A DNA stretch of 61,203 bases from Acidobacteriota bacterium (lineage in GTDB: Bacteria > Acidobacteriota > Vicinamibacteria > Vicinamibacterales > UBA8438): positions 1 to 61,203 of the forward strand of contig JADFPE010000004.1 in the NCBI GenBank assembly GCA_022562495.1, read 5' to 3'. Every line of letters begins with the position of its first letter. Within the stretch, counting starts at the first letter, position 1. The position numbers and the translations under genes are program-made. Positions 36,528 to 46,715 of the stretch are shown here, one piece after another. The notes beneath the pieces are model-generated. The model was not told where the DNA came from. It saw only the letters and a program-made list of their open reading frames with translations, and searched no databases.

Positions 36528-39500
36528 CTACTGCTGTTCCGCCAGCGCCTTGAAGTATTCCTCGATCAGATCGCGGAACCCGGAGGGCACCTCCTCGCTC
36601 CCGGCCAGGAACAGGTCGTCGCTGTCGCCGTCGACCTCGCGCCGCAGCCGATACTCGAACCGCTTCAGCCCTTCGAGCACGAAGGTCTGCAGCCGCGCGA
36701 TCTCCTCCACATCCTGATACACGCGAGGGTCGTCGAGCGCCTGCATCGCCTGGATGATCTCGCTGAGGTCGCCTATGTCGCCGAGGTTCTCGGCGCGCAG
36801 GAGCCGCTGCAACTCTTGCGCCTCCATCCCGCGCTCCCGGAACTCGCGCTGCCACTGCCGGATGTCCCGCGGGTCGAACACGCCGGGTCGGCGGTTGCCC
36901 GGGCCACCCCCACCGAACGGGCCGCCAAAGATGTCACCCCCGCGTCCATCCGCAAACTGACCGCCCTGCTGACCGCCACCCTGCTGGCCTTGCTGCCCCT
37001 GTTGCCCCTGCTGGCCCTCTTGGCCCTGCTGATTGGCCGCCTGCTCGCCGCCCTGCTGGATCCGCTGCTCGAGGGACTCGAGCGAGCGCATCAGGTCCCG
37101 GGTGCGATCCAGCGCCTGCTCGCGCCCCGTGCCGCGAGAATTGCCCACCGCCTCGGCGGCCTCGGCCAGCTGACGCTGGAGGTCGCCGATGTCGCCGCCG
37201 ATCACCTCCTCGAACTCGCGGGCATACTCCGGCGAACGGGCCCGAATGAGGCCACGCGAATACCGGATCTTCTCCTTGAGCTTGCTCTCGCGGATGCCGT
37301 TGGCCGCTTCCTGTACCGCGCGCGACGCGTCACGCTCGTCGCGACGGAATTCGGCCGCCGTCGAGTCGAGCCCCCGCTCGAGATCGGCCACCTGCGCCTC
37401 CATCCGGTCCTTCCGCTCTATCAACCGTCGGATGCGCTCGACCCGCTCCGGGTCCGTCAGGTCGCCCAACCCGACGACCTGGTCGGCGATGTCCGCCTCT
37501 TCCGCGGCCAGATCGGCCGCCCGCCGCTGCGCATCCTCGATGTCACGCGCCAGGCGGCCGCTCTGCTCGCTCTGCAGCTGACGTTGCACCTCACGCAGCT
37601 GGTCGAGCGCCGCGCCGGCCTCGGCGAAGCCCTGGTTGTCGGCGTTGGCGGCCGCCCGCAGCATCGCGTCGGCCACCGCCTGCAGACGCCGTGCCGCCTG
37701 CATCATATCGGGCGACCCAAGCTCCCGCGCCAGCCGCTCGAGCCGTCGCGCCGCCTCTTCGGCCTCTTCGGCCAGCGCGCGCTGCGCCGCGCCGCCGCCG
37801 GCCTGCGCGGTCTGCCCGCCACGGGCCCGGCGCCGCTGCCGCTCGGCCTCCTGCTCCTGCCGGCGCGCCAGCTCCTTGAGCCGCTCCATCAGCTCGTCGA
37901 TCTGGTTGTCGGAGGTCTGCTGCTGTCCGCGCTGTACTATCTCGTACTGGTTCTGGAGCTTGTCGAGCTCGAGCTCGAACAGGTCGGCCAGATCCTCGGC
38001 CGCGCTCTGTCCGCCGCCCCCGCCGCCGCCGCCGCCGCCCTGTTGGACGAGCACTTCGTCGTACGCCTCCTCGGCGCGTTGCAGCTGCTGCAGCGCTCGT
38101 TGTTCCGCCGGCAGCGCCGCATCGACGTCCTGCTCCTGCAAGGCACTCTCGGCCGCTGCCATCTCGGTCGCGGCACGCGGGAGCACCGCGAGAATCGACC
38201 GGAACGCCGGGTCGGCCGGCATCACCCGGCTGTTCATCCGGCGCAACAGCGTCTCGACCTGTTCACGCAGCCGGCCCTGCGCCAGTGTCAGGAACACGAG
38301 GTTGTCGCGATAGTCCTCGTCGCTGAAGGTGTCGCGGTCGCGGATGACGTTGAAGGTCGCCGAGACGATTTGCCGCTGCGCCTCGGACAGCGCCCGGGCA
38401 GCGCCGCCACCACCACCGCCCCCGCCGCCACCCTGTGACTGGGCGGCGCGGAAGTCACGACGGAACCTGCGGATCTGGATGAAGTAGAGGTCGCTCTTGA
38501 CGACCCGGTTGACGCCTGCCTGGTTGTCCCCGGCGCTGCCGTAGTAGGAGACGAAGTCGCCCGGCTCGAGCTCGAACTCCTCGAGGAAGAACGTGTGCCC
38601 CGCCGAGATCTCCTTCAACCCGCCCGTCTCCGAGTTGAACAGGTTGATGGTCGTCTCCGGCCCGCCGTTGACTGCGTAGGTCAGCGTGAGCGACCGGACG
38701 CCGAAGTCGTCGTCGGCCCGCGCCTCGAGGAACACCTCCTCGATGGCGCTTGCCGTGGTGTCGCGCCCCGGCTTGACGAACATGACCGACGGCGGCTGGT
38801 CGGTCAGCACATCGACGGTGTACCGTGGCGACGCGTTCACCAGCTCGCCACTCGGGCCTTCCAGCTCGATCTGGTAGAACCCGTCCTCCTCGACCGTGAA
38901 GCTGGCCGTGAACGCGCCGTCGTCACGACGGATCAGGTCGGTCGCGGTCGTCTCGTCGAACACCAGCCGGCCGGCCGGCGTGCGCATCGTCGGGAACACG
39001 CGCAACCGCACCTCGGTGCCGCGCAGGACCGCGATGTCGCCGCCGTCCTGAATCAGGCGTGGCTCGAGACCGGTGTAGGCGGGGAAGTGATACTCGAACT
39101 CGAGGTGGTCGACATACGGCAGGTCGATGACGTCGAGAGTGAACGTCTCCGACTGGACGCCGACCGACTCGACGAAGTAGGTCGTCTCTTCACGCACGTC
39201 GAAGAGAAGCGTCTCGAACGCGCCGGGGGCCGCCGCCGCCCCTTCCTGGGGAATCATCGGCACCCGCTCGAACGGCGCGCTCGGGCTCGTGCGCATGAAC
39301 AAGTTGACGTCGCTCGAGTCGAACCCGATCAGCTGCGCGGTGATGGTCGGGTCAGACCCCCGGGCGATCGTGTCGTCACCCGGCAACACGTTGATGTGAT
39401 ACGGGCTGGCCGCCGCGAGACTGCCGGTCGGGGCCAGCAGCGCGGACGCTCCGTCACGCAGATACGACGGTCCGAAGATGAACGCAAGGAGCGCCATGGC

Positions 39501-40004
39501 CGTCACGCCGACCAAGTAGCCGGACGAGCGCCGGATCTTTTCGCGCTCCACTGCCGCCCCCCAGTCGAGCTCGCGGCAATGCTCCACGGCGTCCTGGATA
39601 AGCCGGTGGACGAGCGCCGGTGAATAGTCGGGACTGTCGGTCCGCTCCCCCCGCTTGGTTTCCTCGAGCGCGCTCAGCACCGCAGCCTGCAGCGACGGGT
39701 CGTGCTCCTCGAGATAGAGCGCCACCCGCTCGTCCGGAATCGCGCGCGCGAGCGGCCGGACCAGGAACCAGTACACCAGCCCGCCCAGCGTCAGATAGGT
39801 CAGGACCCGGAAGGCGATGACCGACCCCGCGGAGAACTTGAAGAACTCGAGGCCATACGCGGAGATGAGGAACGCCGCGACACCGGCCGCCGCCACGACC
39901 GCGGTCCCCCGTAGCGCCACGCGCAGCCGCCAGCGGTTGCGCACGCGCCGGATCACGTCAAATAGGTCGTCGCGACTGCCCGATGACCAGGGGGTTCTCC
40001 GCAT
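36528..40004 (-). CDS. DUF4175-type giant membrane protein with long coiled-coil and Gly/Gln-rich tail
   Basis: 1158 residues from ATG 40004 (a TGAGG lies about eight bases upstream). Two or three membrane helices lie near the N-terminus (about 30-80 and 160-180). They are followed by beta-sandwich segments in the periplasm (FHFPAY-like DHLEFEYHFPAYTGLEP; DGFYQIELEGPSGE; EARADDDFGVRSLTLTYAVN). After these are two poly-Gly runs of about ten residues, long charged coiled coils (about 560-960) and a Gln/Gly-rich stretch around 1000 (QQGQEGQQGQQGQQ). The last about 100 residues form a conserved helical domain. Members occur beside MoxR/Bat genes; function is unknown, but a periplasmic scaffold is plausible. 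Confidence 0.8.
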   Translation of the reverse strand: MRRTPWSSGSRDDLFDVIRRVRNRWRLRVALRGTAVVAAAGVAAFLISAYGLEFFKFSAGSVIAFRVLTYLTLGGLVYWFLVRPLARAIPDERVALYLEEHDPSLQAAVLSALEETKRGERTDSPDYSPALVHRLIQDAVEHCRELDWGAAVEREKIRRSSGYLVGVTAMALLAFIFGPSYLRDGASALLAPTGSLAAASPYHINVLPGDDTIARGSDPTITAQLIGFDSSDVNLFMRTSPSAPFERVPMIPQEGAAAAPGAFETLLFDVREETTYFVESVGVQSETFTLDVIDLPYVDHLEFEYHFPAYTGLEPRLIQDGGDIAVLRGTEVRLRVFPTMRTPAGRLVFDETTATDLIRRDDGAFTASFTVEEDGFYQIELEGPSGELVNASPRYTVDVLTDQPPSVMFVKPGRDTTASAIEEVFLEARADDDFGVRSLTLTYAVNGGPETTINLFNSETGGLKEISAGHTFFLEEFELEPGDFVSYYGSAGDNQAGVNRVVKSDLYFIQIRRFRRDFRAAQSQGGGGGGGGGGAARALSEAQRQIVSATFNVIRDRDTFSDEDYRDNLVFLTLAQGRLREQVETLLRRMNSRVMPADPAFRSILAVLPRAATEMAAAESALQEQDVDAALPAEQRALQQLQRAEEAYDEVLVQQGGGGGGGGGGQSAAEDLADLFELELDKLQNQYEIVQRGQQQTSDNQIDELMERLKELARRQEQEAERQRRRARGGQTAQAGGGAAQRALAEEAEEAARRLERLARELGSPDMMQAARRLQAVADAMLRAAANADNQGFAEAGAALDQLREVQRQLQSEQSGRLARDIEDAQRRAADLAAEEADIADQVVGLGDLTDPERVERIRRLIERKDRMEAQVADLERGLDSTAAEFRRDERDASRAVQEAANGIRESKLKEKIRYSRGLIRARSPEYAREFEEVIGGDIGDLQRQLAEAAEAVGNSRGTGREQALDRTRDLMRSLESLEQRIQQGGEQAANQQGQEGQQGQQGQQGQQGGGQQGGQFADGRGGDIFGGPFGGGGPGNRRPGVFDPRDIRQWQREFRERGMEAQELQRLLRAENLGDIGDLSEIIQAMQALDDPRVYQDVEEIARLQTFVLEGLKRFEYRLRREVDGDSDDLFLAGSEEVPSGFRDLIEEYFKALAEQQ

Positions 40005-40101
40005 GGTTGGCCTCACTTTGGCTGGGATGATCCGATCTTATCCCATTCTTGCGCTGTCGGCTGCAGGCCTCGGCCCGCAGGCAGTGGTCAAGTTTGGGCT
40101 C

Positions 40102-40467
40102 TTAGTCGAAAACAGCGAACAGCGTCGCGCCCGTCACAAACGCGCCCACCAAGAACGCGCCTCCGATTTTCGCGATCCTGGCTCGACCGCTCAGCAAGCT
40201 GCGCCCCACGCACAGAAGCGCCACCGCAGGGGCGGCGTAGCACGCCAACACGAGCGGCAGGACCCAGAGGGGTGTATTCGACTGCCCGAGCCGGTCCCAA
40301 TCTCGCAAGACAGAGCGAGAGACCCAGACAGGCAGAACGCCGCATACCAGCGAGACAACGATGGCGAGCCAGCCATAGGCCCGGCGTTCTGCGACGCTGG
40401 TCCACCAGCGCCATGGCGCTACGGGTCCCAGTCGAGGTGCATCATTGGCAACGATTTTTTGTTCCAT
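40102..40467 (-). CDS. Small membrane protein of unknown function
   Basis: 121 residues with three hydrophobic helices (WLAIVVSLVCGVLPVWVSRS, WVLPLVLACYAAPAVALLCV, and IGGAFLVGAFVTGATLFAVF). I recognise no family. It lies between the BatA and DUF4175 genes in the same direction, and may therefore belong to the same membrane complex. Its codons are a little less GC-biased than its neighbours. Confidence 0.6.
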   Translation of the reverse strand: MEQKIVANDAPRLGPVAPWRWWTSVAERRAYGWLAIVVSLVCGVLPVWVSRSVLRDWDRLGQSNTPLWVLPLVLACYAAPAVALLCVGRSLLSGRARIAKIGGAFLVGAFVTGATLFAVFD

Positions 40468-40559
40468 GAGACTGTCCCGTCACGATCACGTATATCTGGC
40501 GTACTGCTCAAAGCATCCGAATCAGCCGCCGTCGCCTGACACTTGACCACTACCGGCCC

Positions 40560-40640
40560 GCAGGCTTCAGGACGGCTGAATTCCTGGAAGTCGGCGAAGC
40601 CCTCCGGCCCCTCCTGTCTCCTGTCTCCTGCCTCCTGCGT
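40560..40640. repeat. GAAGCCCTCCGGC + polypyrimidine repeat
   Basis: CAGGCTTCAGGACGGCTGAA, then GGCGAAGCCCTCCGGC, followed by CTCCTGTCTCCTGTCTCC, directly 3' of the BatA-type gene. The composite is nearly repeated at 44.8 and 56.8 kb. Confidence 0.7.
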
Positions 40641-42710
40641 TCACTCATCCGCGTCGAGCTCGGTCCGCGACAGCCGGTTCGAGACGACGGTCTCGCTGGC
40701 CAGGAACCCGAGCGCGCCGATCAGCAGATACCACCACAATGTCTGACGCCGCTCGAGGTCCGCCGGTTGGAGCTCGCGCTCCGTCGTCACCGACCGGTCG
40801 CCCGGGACACGCCCGGTGGCGGCGGCGACCAGCTCCTGCGGGTCGACACGTTCGAGATTCGACTCGGCCAGATCGACGTTGACCGCGACCACCACCGGTG
40901 CGCTGTCGGGGGCGTCGGTGTCGCGAATCTCATAGAACCCCTGTTCGGCCAGCTCGATGAACCCGGCCCGCCCGTCGCTGCCGACGGTCAGCCGGTCCTC
41001 GGACGGGTCACGCACCACGAGATTCCCGCCGACAAGGTCGAGGTCCGCCGCGCCGGGATACTGCGCCAGGTCGAGGACCTGCCCCGCCGTCAGATAGGGC
41101 GTGGGCGGGGTGTAGGCTGCCAGATACTCCACCACCTTCTGCACGAACGGCAGATAGATCCCCTTGCGTGCGAAGTCGTTCCAGAAAGTGTCGATCGTCG
41201 AGGTCCAGATCAAGACCCGGCCCTCGCCGACGAGATGCTCCGCCATCGCCGCCGCGCCGTTGTCGAACCGGGCAAGCACCGCCGTCTCGGGCCGCGTGTC
41301 GAGCGGCCGATACCGGTAGAATCGCGGCGCCGTCAGATCGCCGCTGCGCGGCGTGCTGAACACTTCGAACACCGGGTGACTGAAGTCGACGAACCCCAGG
41401 GCGCCGCCGCGACCGTCCCGATCGGCTGGCTCGTCGAACGTGCCGGGCAGCAGATCGAGGTCGTCCCCCGGCCAGCGAACCCGTTCGCCAAGCACGACCC
41501 AGAGTCCGCCGCCCGACTCGACGAACCGCGTGATCGCGGCGCCGATCTGGCCACTGGGCAGCCCGACGTCGTTCAGCACCACCACCCTGGCCGTCGCCAC
41601 GTCGGCGGCGGTCACCTGGTCCACCGAACGGACCGTGACGCTGAACGAGGGGCTCGTCCCGATCGCCAGCGCGCTGCGCAGATACAGATTCGCGTCGGCG
41701 GCACCCGCGCTGCCGACGACCAGCACCGGCACGACATCGCCCGGGGCCACCGTGAAGTGGAAGACGTTGTCGTGCGGCAACGCATCCGCCTCGGCACGCA
41801 CCGAGACCGGCATGGCCGTGTCTTCCAGGGTGAACGGCGCGAACGTCACGGTGGCCGAGCTGTTGGCCTCGACCGTCACCGGCAACGACTCGAGCTCCCG
41901 ACCGTTCAGCTCGAGCGACACCCGCAGGTTCTCGACCGTCTCGTTACCGCGGTTCGCCAGCCGCGCGGTGACGATGGCGCGCTCACGGCCCGAGAAGAAG
42001 TCGCGTTGCACCGAGGCCCCGGCGACGAGCATATTGGCCGTCTCGTCCTCGTCCGCCACCGATATCGCGGTCAGAACGGTCCCCGGGGGCAGCAACGTGT
42101 TCGCGGCGCTGTCGACACCGATCCGTTGAAAATCGGTGATCAGAAACGCCTCGAGCCGTGGCTGATCCGAGTCCTCGAAAATGCCCTGCGCGAGCTGCAA
42201 CGCCGGGCCGTATCGCGTGGTGCCGGCGCCAAGCTCCGTTTGGTCGATCGTCGCGAGCAGGCTGGCCCGGTTCCTCGTCGACCGCGCCCCCGACTGTGCG
42301 CCGCTGTCGAAGAAAATAATCGTGGCCTGGTCGTCGGGCGCCAGATCGCGCACCACGTCCCGGGCGGCATCACGCGCGCGCTCCCACCGGTTGCCGTAGC
42401 CCATGCTGTAGGACCGGTCGACCAGGATCACGACTTCTCGCGAGCCACCCGTCACCGCCACCAGCACGGCCGACCGGAAGAAGGGTCGCGCGAAGGCAGC
42501 GATGAGCAGTGCCAGGGCGGCGCACCGCAGCAGCAACAGGAGCCAGTGGCGGACCCGCTGCCGGCGCAGCGAATGAAACGGGATCTTGCGCACGAACATC
42601 AGCGAGGGGAACTCGATGACCTCGGTGCGCTGGCGCTGGATCATGTGGATCAGGATCGGCACGCCGAGTGCCACGAGCGCCGCGAAGAACAGCGGGGTCA
42701 GAAAGGACAT
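40641..42710 (-). CDS. BatA-domain / von Willebrand factor A membrane protein
   Basis: 689 residues. The N-terminal BatA domain (MSFLTPLFFAALVALGVPIL, IHMIQRQRTEVIEFPSLMFV) has two membrane helices. A VWA domain follows, with a MIDAS-like DRSYSMGYG, and GTTRYGPALQ downstream. After this come a GATase-like segment (VESGGGLWVVLGERVRWPG) and a C-terminal membrane helix. It lies 1 base overlapping with the DUF58 gene (TGATG), so is co-translated with MoxR/DUF58. Such proteins occur in aerotolerance (Bat) operons; a periplasmic stress or envelope role is inferred. Confidence 0.88.
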   Translation of the reverse strand: MSFLTPLFFAALVALGVPILIHMIQRQRTEVIEFPSLMFVRKIPFHSLRRQRVRHWLLLLLRCAALALLIAAFARPFFRSAVLVAVTGGSREVVILVDRSYSMGYGNRWERARDAARDVVRDLAPDDQATIIFFDSGAQSGARSTRNRASLLATIDQTELGAGTTRYGPALQLAQGIFEDSDQPRLEAFLITDFQRIGVDSAANTLLPPGTVLTAISVADEDETANMLVAGASVQRDFFSGRERAIVTARLANRGNETVENLRVSLELNGRELESLPVTVEANSSATVTFAPFTLEDTAMPVSVRAEADALPHDNVFHFTVAPGDVVPVLVVGSAGAADANLYLRSALAIGTSPSFSVTVRSVDQVTAADVATARVVVLNDVGLPSGQIGAAITRFVESGGGLWVVLGERVRWPGDDLDLLPGTFDEPADRDGRGGALGFVDFSHPVFEVFSTPRSGDLTAPRFYRYRPLDTRPETAVLARFDNGAAAMAEHLVGEGRVLIWTSTIDTFWNDFARKGIYLPFVQKVVEYLAAYTPPTPYLTAGQVLDLAQYPGAADLDLVGGNLVVRDPSEDRLTVGSDGRAGFIELAEQGFYEIRDTDAPDSAPVVVAVNVDLAESNLERVDPQELVAAATGRVPGDRSVTTERELQPADLERRQTLWWYLLIGALGFLASETVVSNRLSRTELDADE

Positions 42711-43624
42711 CAGCGCGCTTTCGTCAGCTTATGACGCATGGTCAGATACTTGAACAACGCGTGGTCCAGCGGCACCGAGGTATTCAGAAACGCGTAGTCG
42801 ATCCGGTTCTGGCTACAGAGCTCGGTGAGCGCCTGGATGTGGTCCTGCACCAGCTGCCGATACTGCTCACGGAGCTTGTCGGGCACCACCGGGATCTTCC
42901 GCCCGGTTTCGAGATCCTGAAAGCTGGTCGAGTCGTCGTACGGAAAATCGACCTCTGCGGGGTCGAGCACGTGAAACATGATCACGTCGCTCCCGGCGAA
43001 CCGCAGCGGTTTCACCGCATCGAGAATCTTCTCCGGCTCGTCGTAGAAGTCGGAGATGATCGCCAGGATGCTCCGCCGCTTGAAGAACTCGGTGGCCTTG
43101 TGGAGCGGCGGCCCCAGCGCCCCCGGACGCCCCGGGTCCATCTGGTCGAGCGTGTGCATCGTCACGTCGAAGTGCTTCGCCGACGGCGGCACGCGCTCGA
43201 CGATGTCGTCGTCGAAGGTCACGATCCCCACCCGGTCTCGCTGCTTGGTACTGATGTAGCAGAGACAGGCGGCGAGAAAGCGCCCGTAGTCGAGCTTGGT
43301 GACACCCCGGCTGCCGAAGCTCATCGACTTCGACACGTCGAAGAGCACCGAGAAATTCGTGTTGGTGTCCGCCTCGAACTGCTTGACGTAGAACCGGTCC
43401 GTCCGCGCGTACAGCCGCCAGTCGACGCGCCGAATGTCGTCGCCCGGCATGTAGGCGCGGTGCTCGGCGAAATCGATCGACACCCCGAGATAGGGCGCCT
43501 TGTGCAGCCCGGTGATGAACCCCTCGACGACCCACCGCGCGACCAGCTCCAGGTTGCCGATGCGAGCCAGTATCTGCGGGTCGATGAAACGCGCGCCGTG
43601 CGAGGGGGTCGCGACCGTGGTCAT
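42710..43624 (-). CDS. DUF58 protein of the MoxR cluster
   Basis: 304 residues. Family motifs are present: FITGLHKAPYLGVSIDFAEH, YMPGDDIRRVDWRLYARTDR (the DUF58 signature), a VWA-like LFDVSKSMSFGS, and FYDEPEKILDAVK. DUF58 proteins accompany MoxR ATPases and are thought to be adaptors. There is no membrane helix, so this copy is cytosolic. ATG 43624 is chosen. The stop overlaps the BatA start by one base. Confidence 0.9.
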   Translation of the reverse strand: MTTVATPSHGARFIDPQILARIGNLELVARWVVEGFITGLHKAPYLGVSIDFAEHRAYMPGDDIRRVDWRLYARTDRFYVKQFEADTNTNFSVLFDVSKSMSFGSRGVTKLDYGRFLAACLCYISTKQRDRVGIVTFDDDIVERVPPSAKHFDVTMHTLDQMDPGRPGALGPPLHKATEFFKRRSILAIISDFYDEPEKILDAVKPLRFAGSDVIMFHVLDPAEVDFPYDDSTSFQDLETGRKIPVVPDKLREQYRQLVQDHIQALTELCSQNRIDYAFLNTSVPLDHALFKYLTMRHKLTKAR

Positions 43625-43635
43625 GGCCTCGGTGG

Positions 43636-44673
<1,038 letters not shown>

Positions 44674-44799
44674 GGTTCCGCTCTCCTTACCGGTAGCCAG
44701 CGCCCTGCAGGGCCGCTGTCGTCTTCGTCTGTTCCAGGCCGGCCCCAGCGGGTCGGTCCGTCCGCGGGTCTGAAGACCCGCGGCTACCTATCATCTAGG

Positions 44800-44900
44800 T
44801 GTCAACGCATACAGTCGCGCACTGAACCTGAAGCTGGCGAAGCCCTCCGGCTTCATTCTGACTCCTGCCTCCTGACTTCTGACTCCTGTAGGGCGCACGT
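44800..44900. repeat. Composite repeat between MoxR and DUF4159-2
   Basis: CTGAAGCTGGCGAAGCCCTC and CGGCTTC are followed by CTGACTCCTGCCTCCTGACT, immediately before the stop of the DUF4159-2 gene. It is the same composite as at 40.6 and 56.8 kb. Confidence 0.65.
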
Positions 44901-45677
44901 CTAGTGTGTCAGCGCATACATGATGTAGTTCACGCCCAGCTTGTACGCCTCGTTCGTCAGATCGATCGTCAGCCAGCCCATGCCGTCGAACTCCCAGTAC
45001 TCGCCGATGTCGTTGTTGTAGTTCGCCACCGACAGCAACCGCCCGTTCGGGTCGTTGTCCTCGAACAAGCCGTAGAAGATCGGGATGGCTGGGGCGTACA
45101 TCGGTTCGAACTCCAACGAGTCGATGTCGAAGAACGAGTGATAGACCGGATGCGTGGCGTCGAGCTCGATCCAGCGGAGGTCCGGGAATACCTTCCGCAT
45201 CTGCGCTTCCAGATTGAACCAGTGCTCGTCGTGGAAGTCGTCGAAGATCAGAAATCCGCCCTTGCGCAGATAGTTGCGCAACCCGACCGTCTCCGCGTCC
45301 GACAGCGTCCAGTAGCCCGGCTCGGACATGTAGGCGAACGGGTGCATGAACAGATCCGGGTCGTCGAGCATCAGGATGGCACCACCGTCCCTCCCCATGT
45401 AGGGGTCGATGAGGGTGATGTCCTCGAGAATCCGCATCAGGTTCCGCTCGGCCGTCGGGTAGTCATGGGCCCAGGGCAGATCCGGCCGATACGCGAAGCC
45501 GCCCCCGACATACCCGAAGGCATACCGGATCCGCGCGAAGACGAACCGGCCGTCGTAGACCTCCGGCCCGGACACCGGGTCGGTGTCGGCGCGGCCCCCG
45601 ACCGCCGCCGCCGCGCCACTTGCCAGCAGCACCGCGACCGCCAGGGCCGACACGCGCCGTCTCACACCGCATGTCAT
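44901..45677 (-). CDS. DUF4159-family exported protein, paralog 2
   Basis: 258 residues, with a signal peptide (VSALAVAVLLASGAAAAVG). Family motifs: FVFARIRYAFGYVGGGFAYR, DYPTAERNLMRILEDITLID, LRKGGFLIFDDFHDEHWFN, THPVYHSFFDIDSLEF, and SVANYNNDIGEYWEF, ending in YIMYALTH. It differs strongly from the other two copies outside the core, so the three are not recent duplications. It starts seven bases after the caspase-like stop, so the two are co-transcribed. Confidence 0.85.
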   Translation of the reverse strand: MTCGVRRRVSALAVAVLLASGAAAAVGGRADTDPVSGPEVYDGRFVFARIRYAFGYVGGGFAYRPDLPWAHDYPTAERNLMRILEDITLIDPYMGRDGGAILMLDDPDLFMHPFAYMSEPGYWTLSDAETVGLRNYLRKGGFLIFDDFHDEHWFNLEAQMRKVFPDLRWIELDATHPVYHSFFDIDSLEFEPMYAPAIPIFYGLFEDNDPNGRLLSVANYNNDIGEYWEFDGMGWLTIDLTNEAYKLGVNYIMYALTH

Positions 45678-45683
45678 CGGGTC

Positions 45684-46715
45684 TCAGCGCGGCGGCTCGG
45701 CCGCCTCCCCTTCCTCCATCGCGCGGATCTCGCGGCTCTTGAGCGCCATCTCCACGAGCAGCGTTTCCATCTCGGCCTGGTACCGGGTCTCGTCCGTCCC
45801 GCCCCGGGTCGCCTGAAGCGCCTCGACCTGCTCCTGGATCTCGAGCCGCTCCTGATAGAGCGTGCGCAACGCCGGGTCGTCTGGCAGGCCGGCGATTCCG
45901 GTGCCGTCGCCGGCGCTGATGAACATGGTCCGCGCAAGCGCCCCATCGGTCGCCGTCACGAGTGGGTCCGGTTCCCGCGTCCCTTCCCCGTCGCCGTTGT
46001 CGTCGAGCAGCGCGTGCTCGGTCTGCAGCCGCCCGTCCGACTCGTAGACGCGCGCCACCTGCGCCACCGCATACTCGAACGCCTCGAGCACCGACACCCG
46101 TCCGTCCTTGTTCTGGTCGGAGTCCTCCTCGCCGTCGGCGAACGCTTCGACGAAGTAGCCGCCGAACACCGTCGCGTTCCACTGCCCGCCGCTGCGGGTC
46201 GCCGTCACCACCGTGCGGCCCTCGCCGGAGAGCACCTCGATGAACCCGCCGCTGGCGGTCGCCGTGTTCACGAACGCCACCTGCTGCGACCGCAACGGCT
46301 CGAGCAGCCGTGCGTAATCCTGGGCAGTCAGGTCACGCCCCGGCAGGTTGAAGCGGGACTCGCCGCTGCTGTAGGTGCCGTGGCCGATCAACAGCACGAG
46401 GACGTAATCGTTGGGGCGGGCTCGTTCGGCGATGGTGGCGAACGCCCGCTCGACGTTCTCCCGAGTCGAGCGATCATCGACCCGTGCCGGATCCACGTCG
46501 GTCTTCTCGGCCAGGTAGATCACGTTCTCGGCCGGCAGCTCGTAGCGGTCGGTCGCCGCATCGATGAGCGTCGTCGCCCACCGGTGGAACTCCTCCGCGT
46601 AGGCCGGGTCGCCGCTGAGCCCGGTGATGACCAGGATATGAGTCTGCTGCGCCACCACCGGGGCGGCCAGCAGCACCAGCAGAACAGCGAGCCACGGCAC
46701 GCCACGACGGCTCAT
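45684..46715 (-). CDS. Exported caspase/C13-fold protein, apparently lacking the catalytic cysteine
   Basis: 343 residues with a signal peptide (VPWLAVLLVLLAAPVVAQ). A caspase-like fold is suggested by LVITGLSGDPAYAEEFHRWA, VLVLLIGHGTYSSGES (His112) and AFVNTATASGGFIEVLSGEG. In C13/caspase-type enzymes the last motif would contain a Cys just before SG; here it reads T-A-T-A-S-G-G (residues 151-157). The protein is thus probably a pseudoenzyme or binding protein. The C-terminal third is helical and charged. The start overlaps the upstream VWA gene stop by four bases (ATGA). Confidence 0.75.
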   Translation of the reverse strand: MSRRGVPWLAVLLVLLAAPVVAQQTHILVITGLSGDPAYAEEFHRWATTLIDAATDRYELPAENVIYLAEKTDVDPARVDDRSTRENVERAFATIAERARPNDYVLVLLIGHGTYSSGESRFNLPGRDLTAQDYARLLEPLRSQQVAFVNTATASGGFIEVLSGEGRTVVTATRSGGQWNATVFGGYFVEAFADGEEDSDQNKDGRVSVLEAFEYAVAQVARVYESDGRLQTEHALLDDNGDGEGTREPDPLVTATDGALARTMFISAGDGTGIAGLPDDPALRTLYQERLEIQEQVEALQATRGGTDETRYQAEMETLLVEMALKSREIRAMEEGEAAEPPR

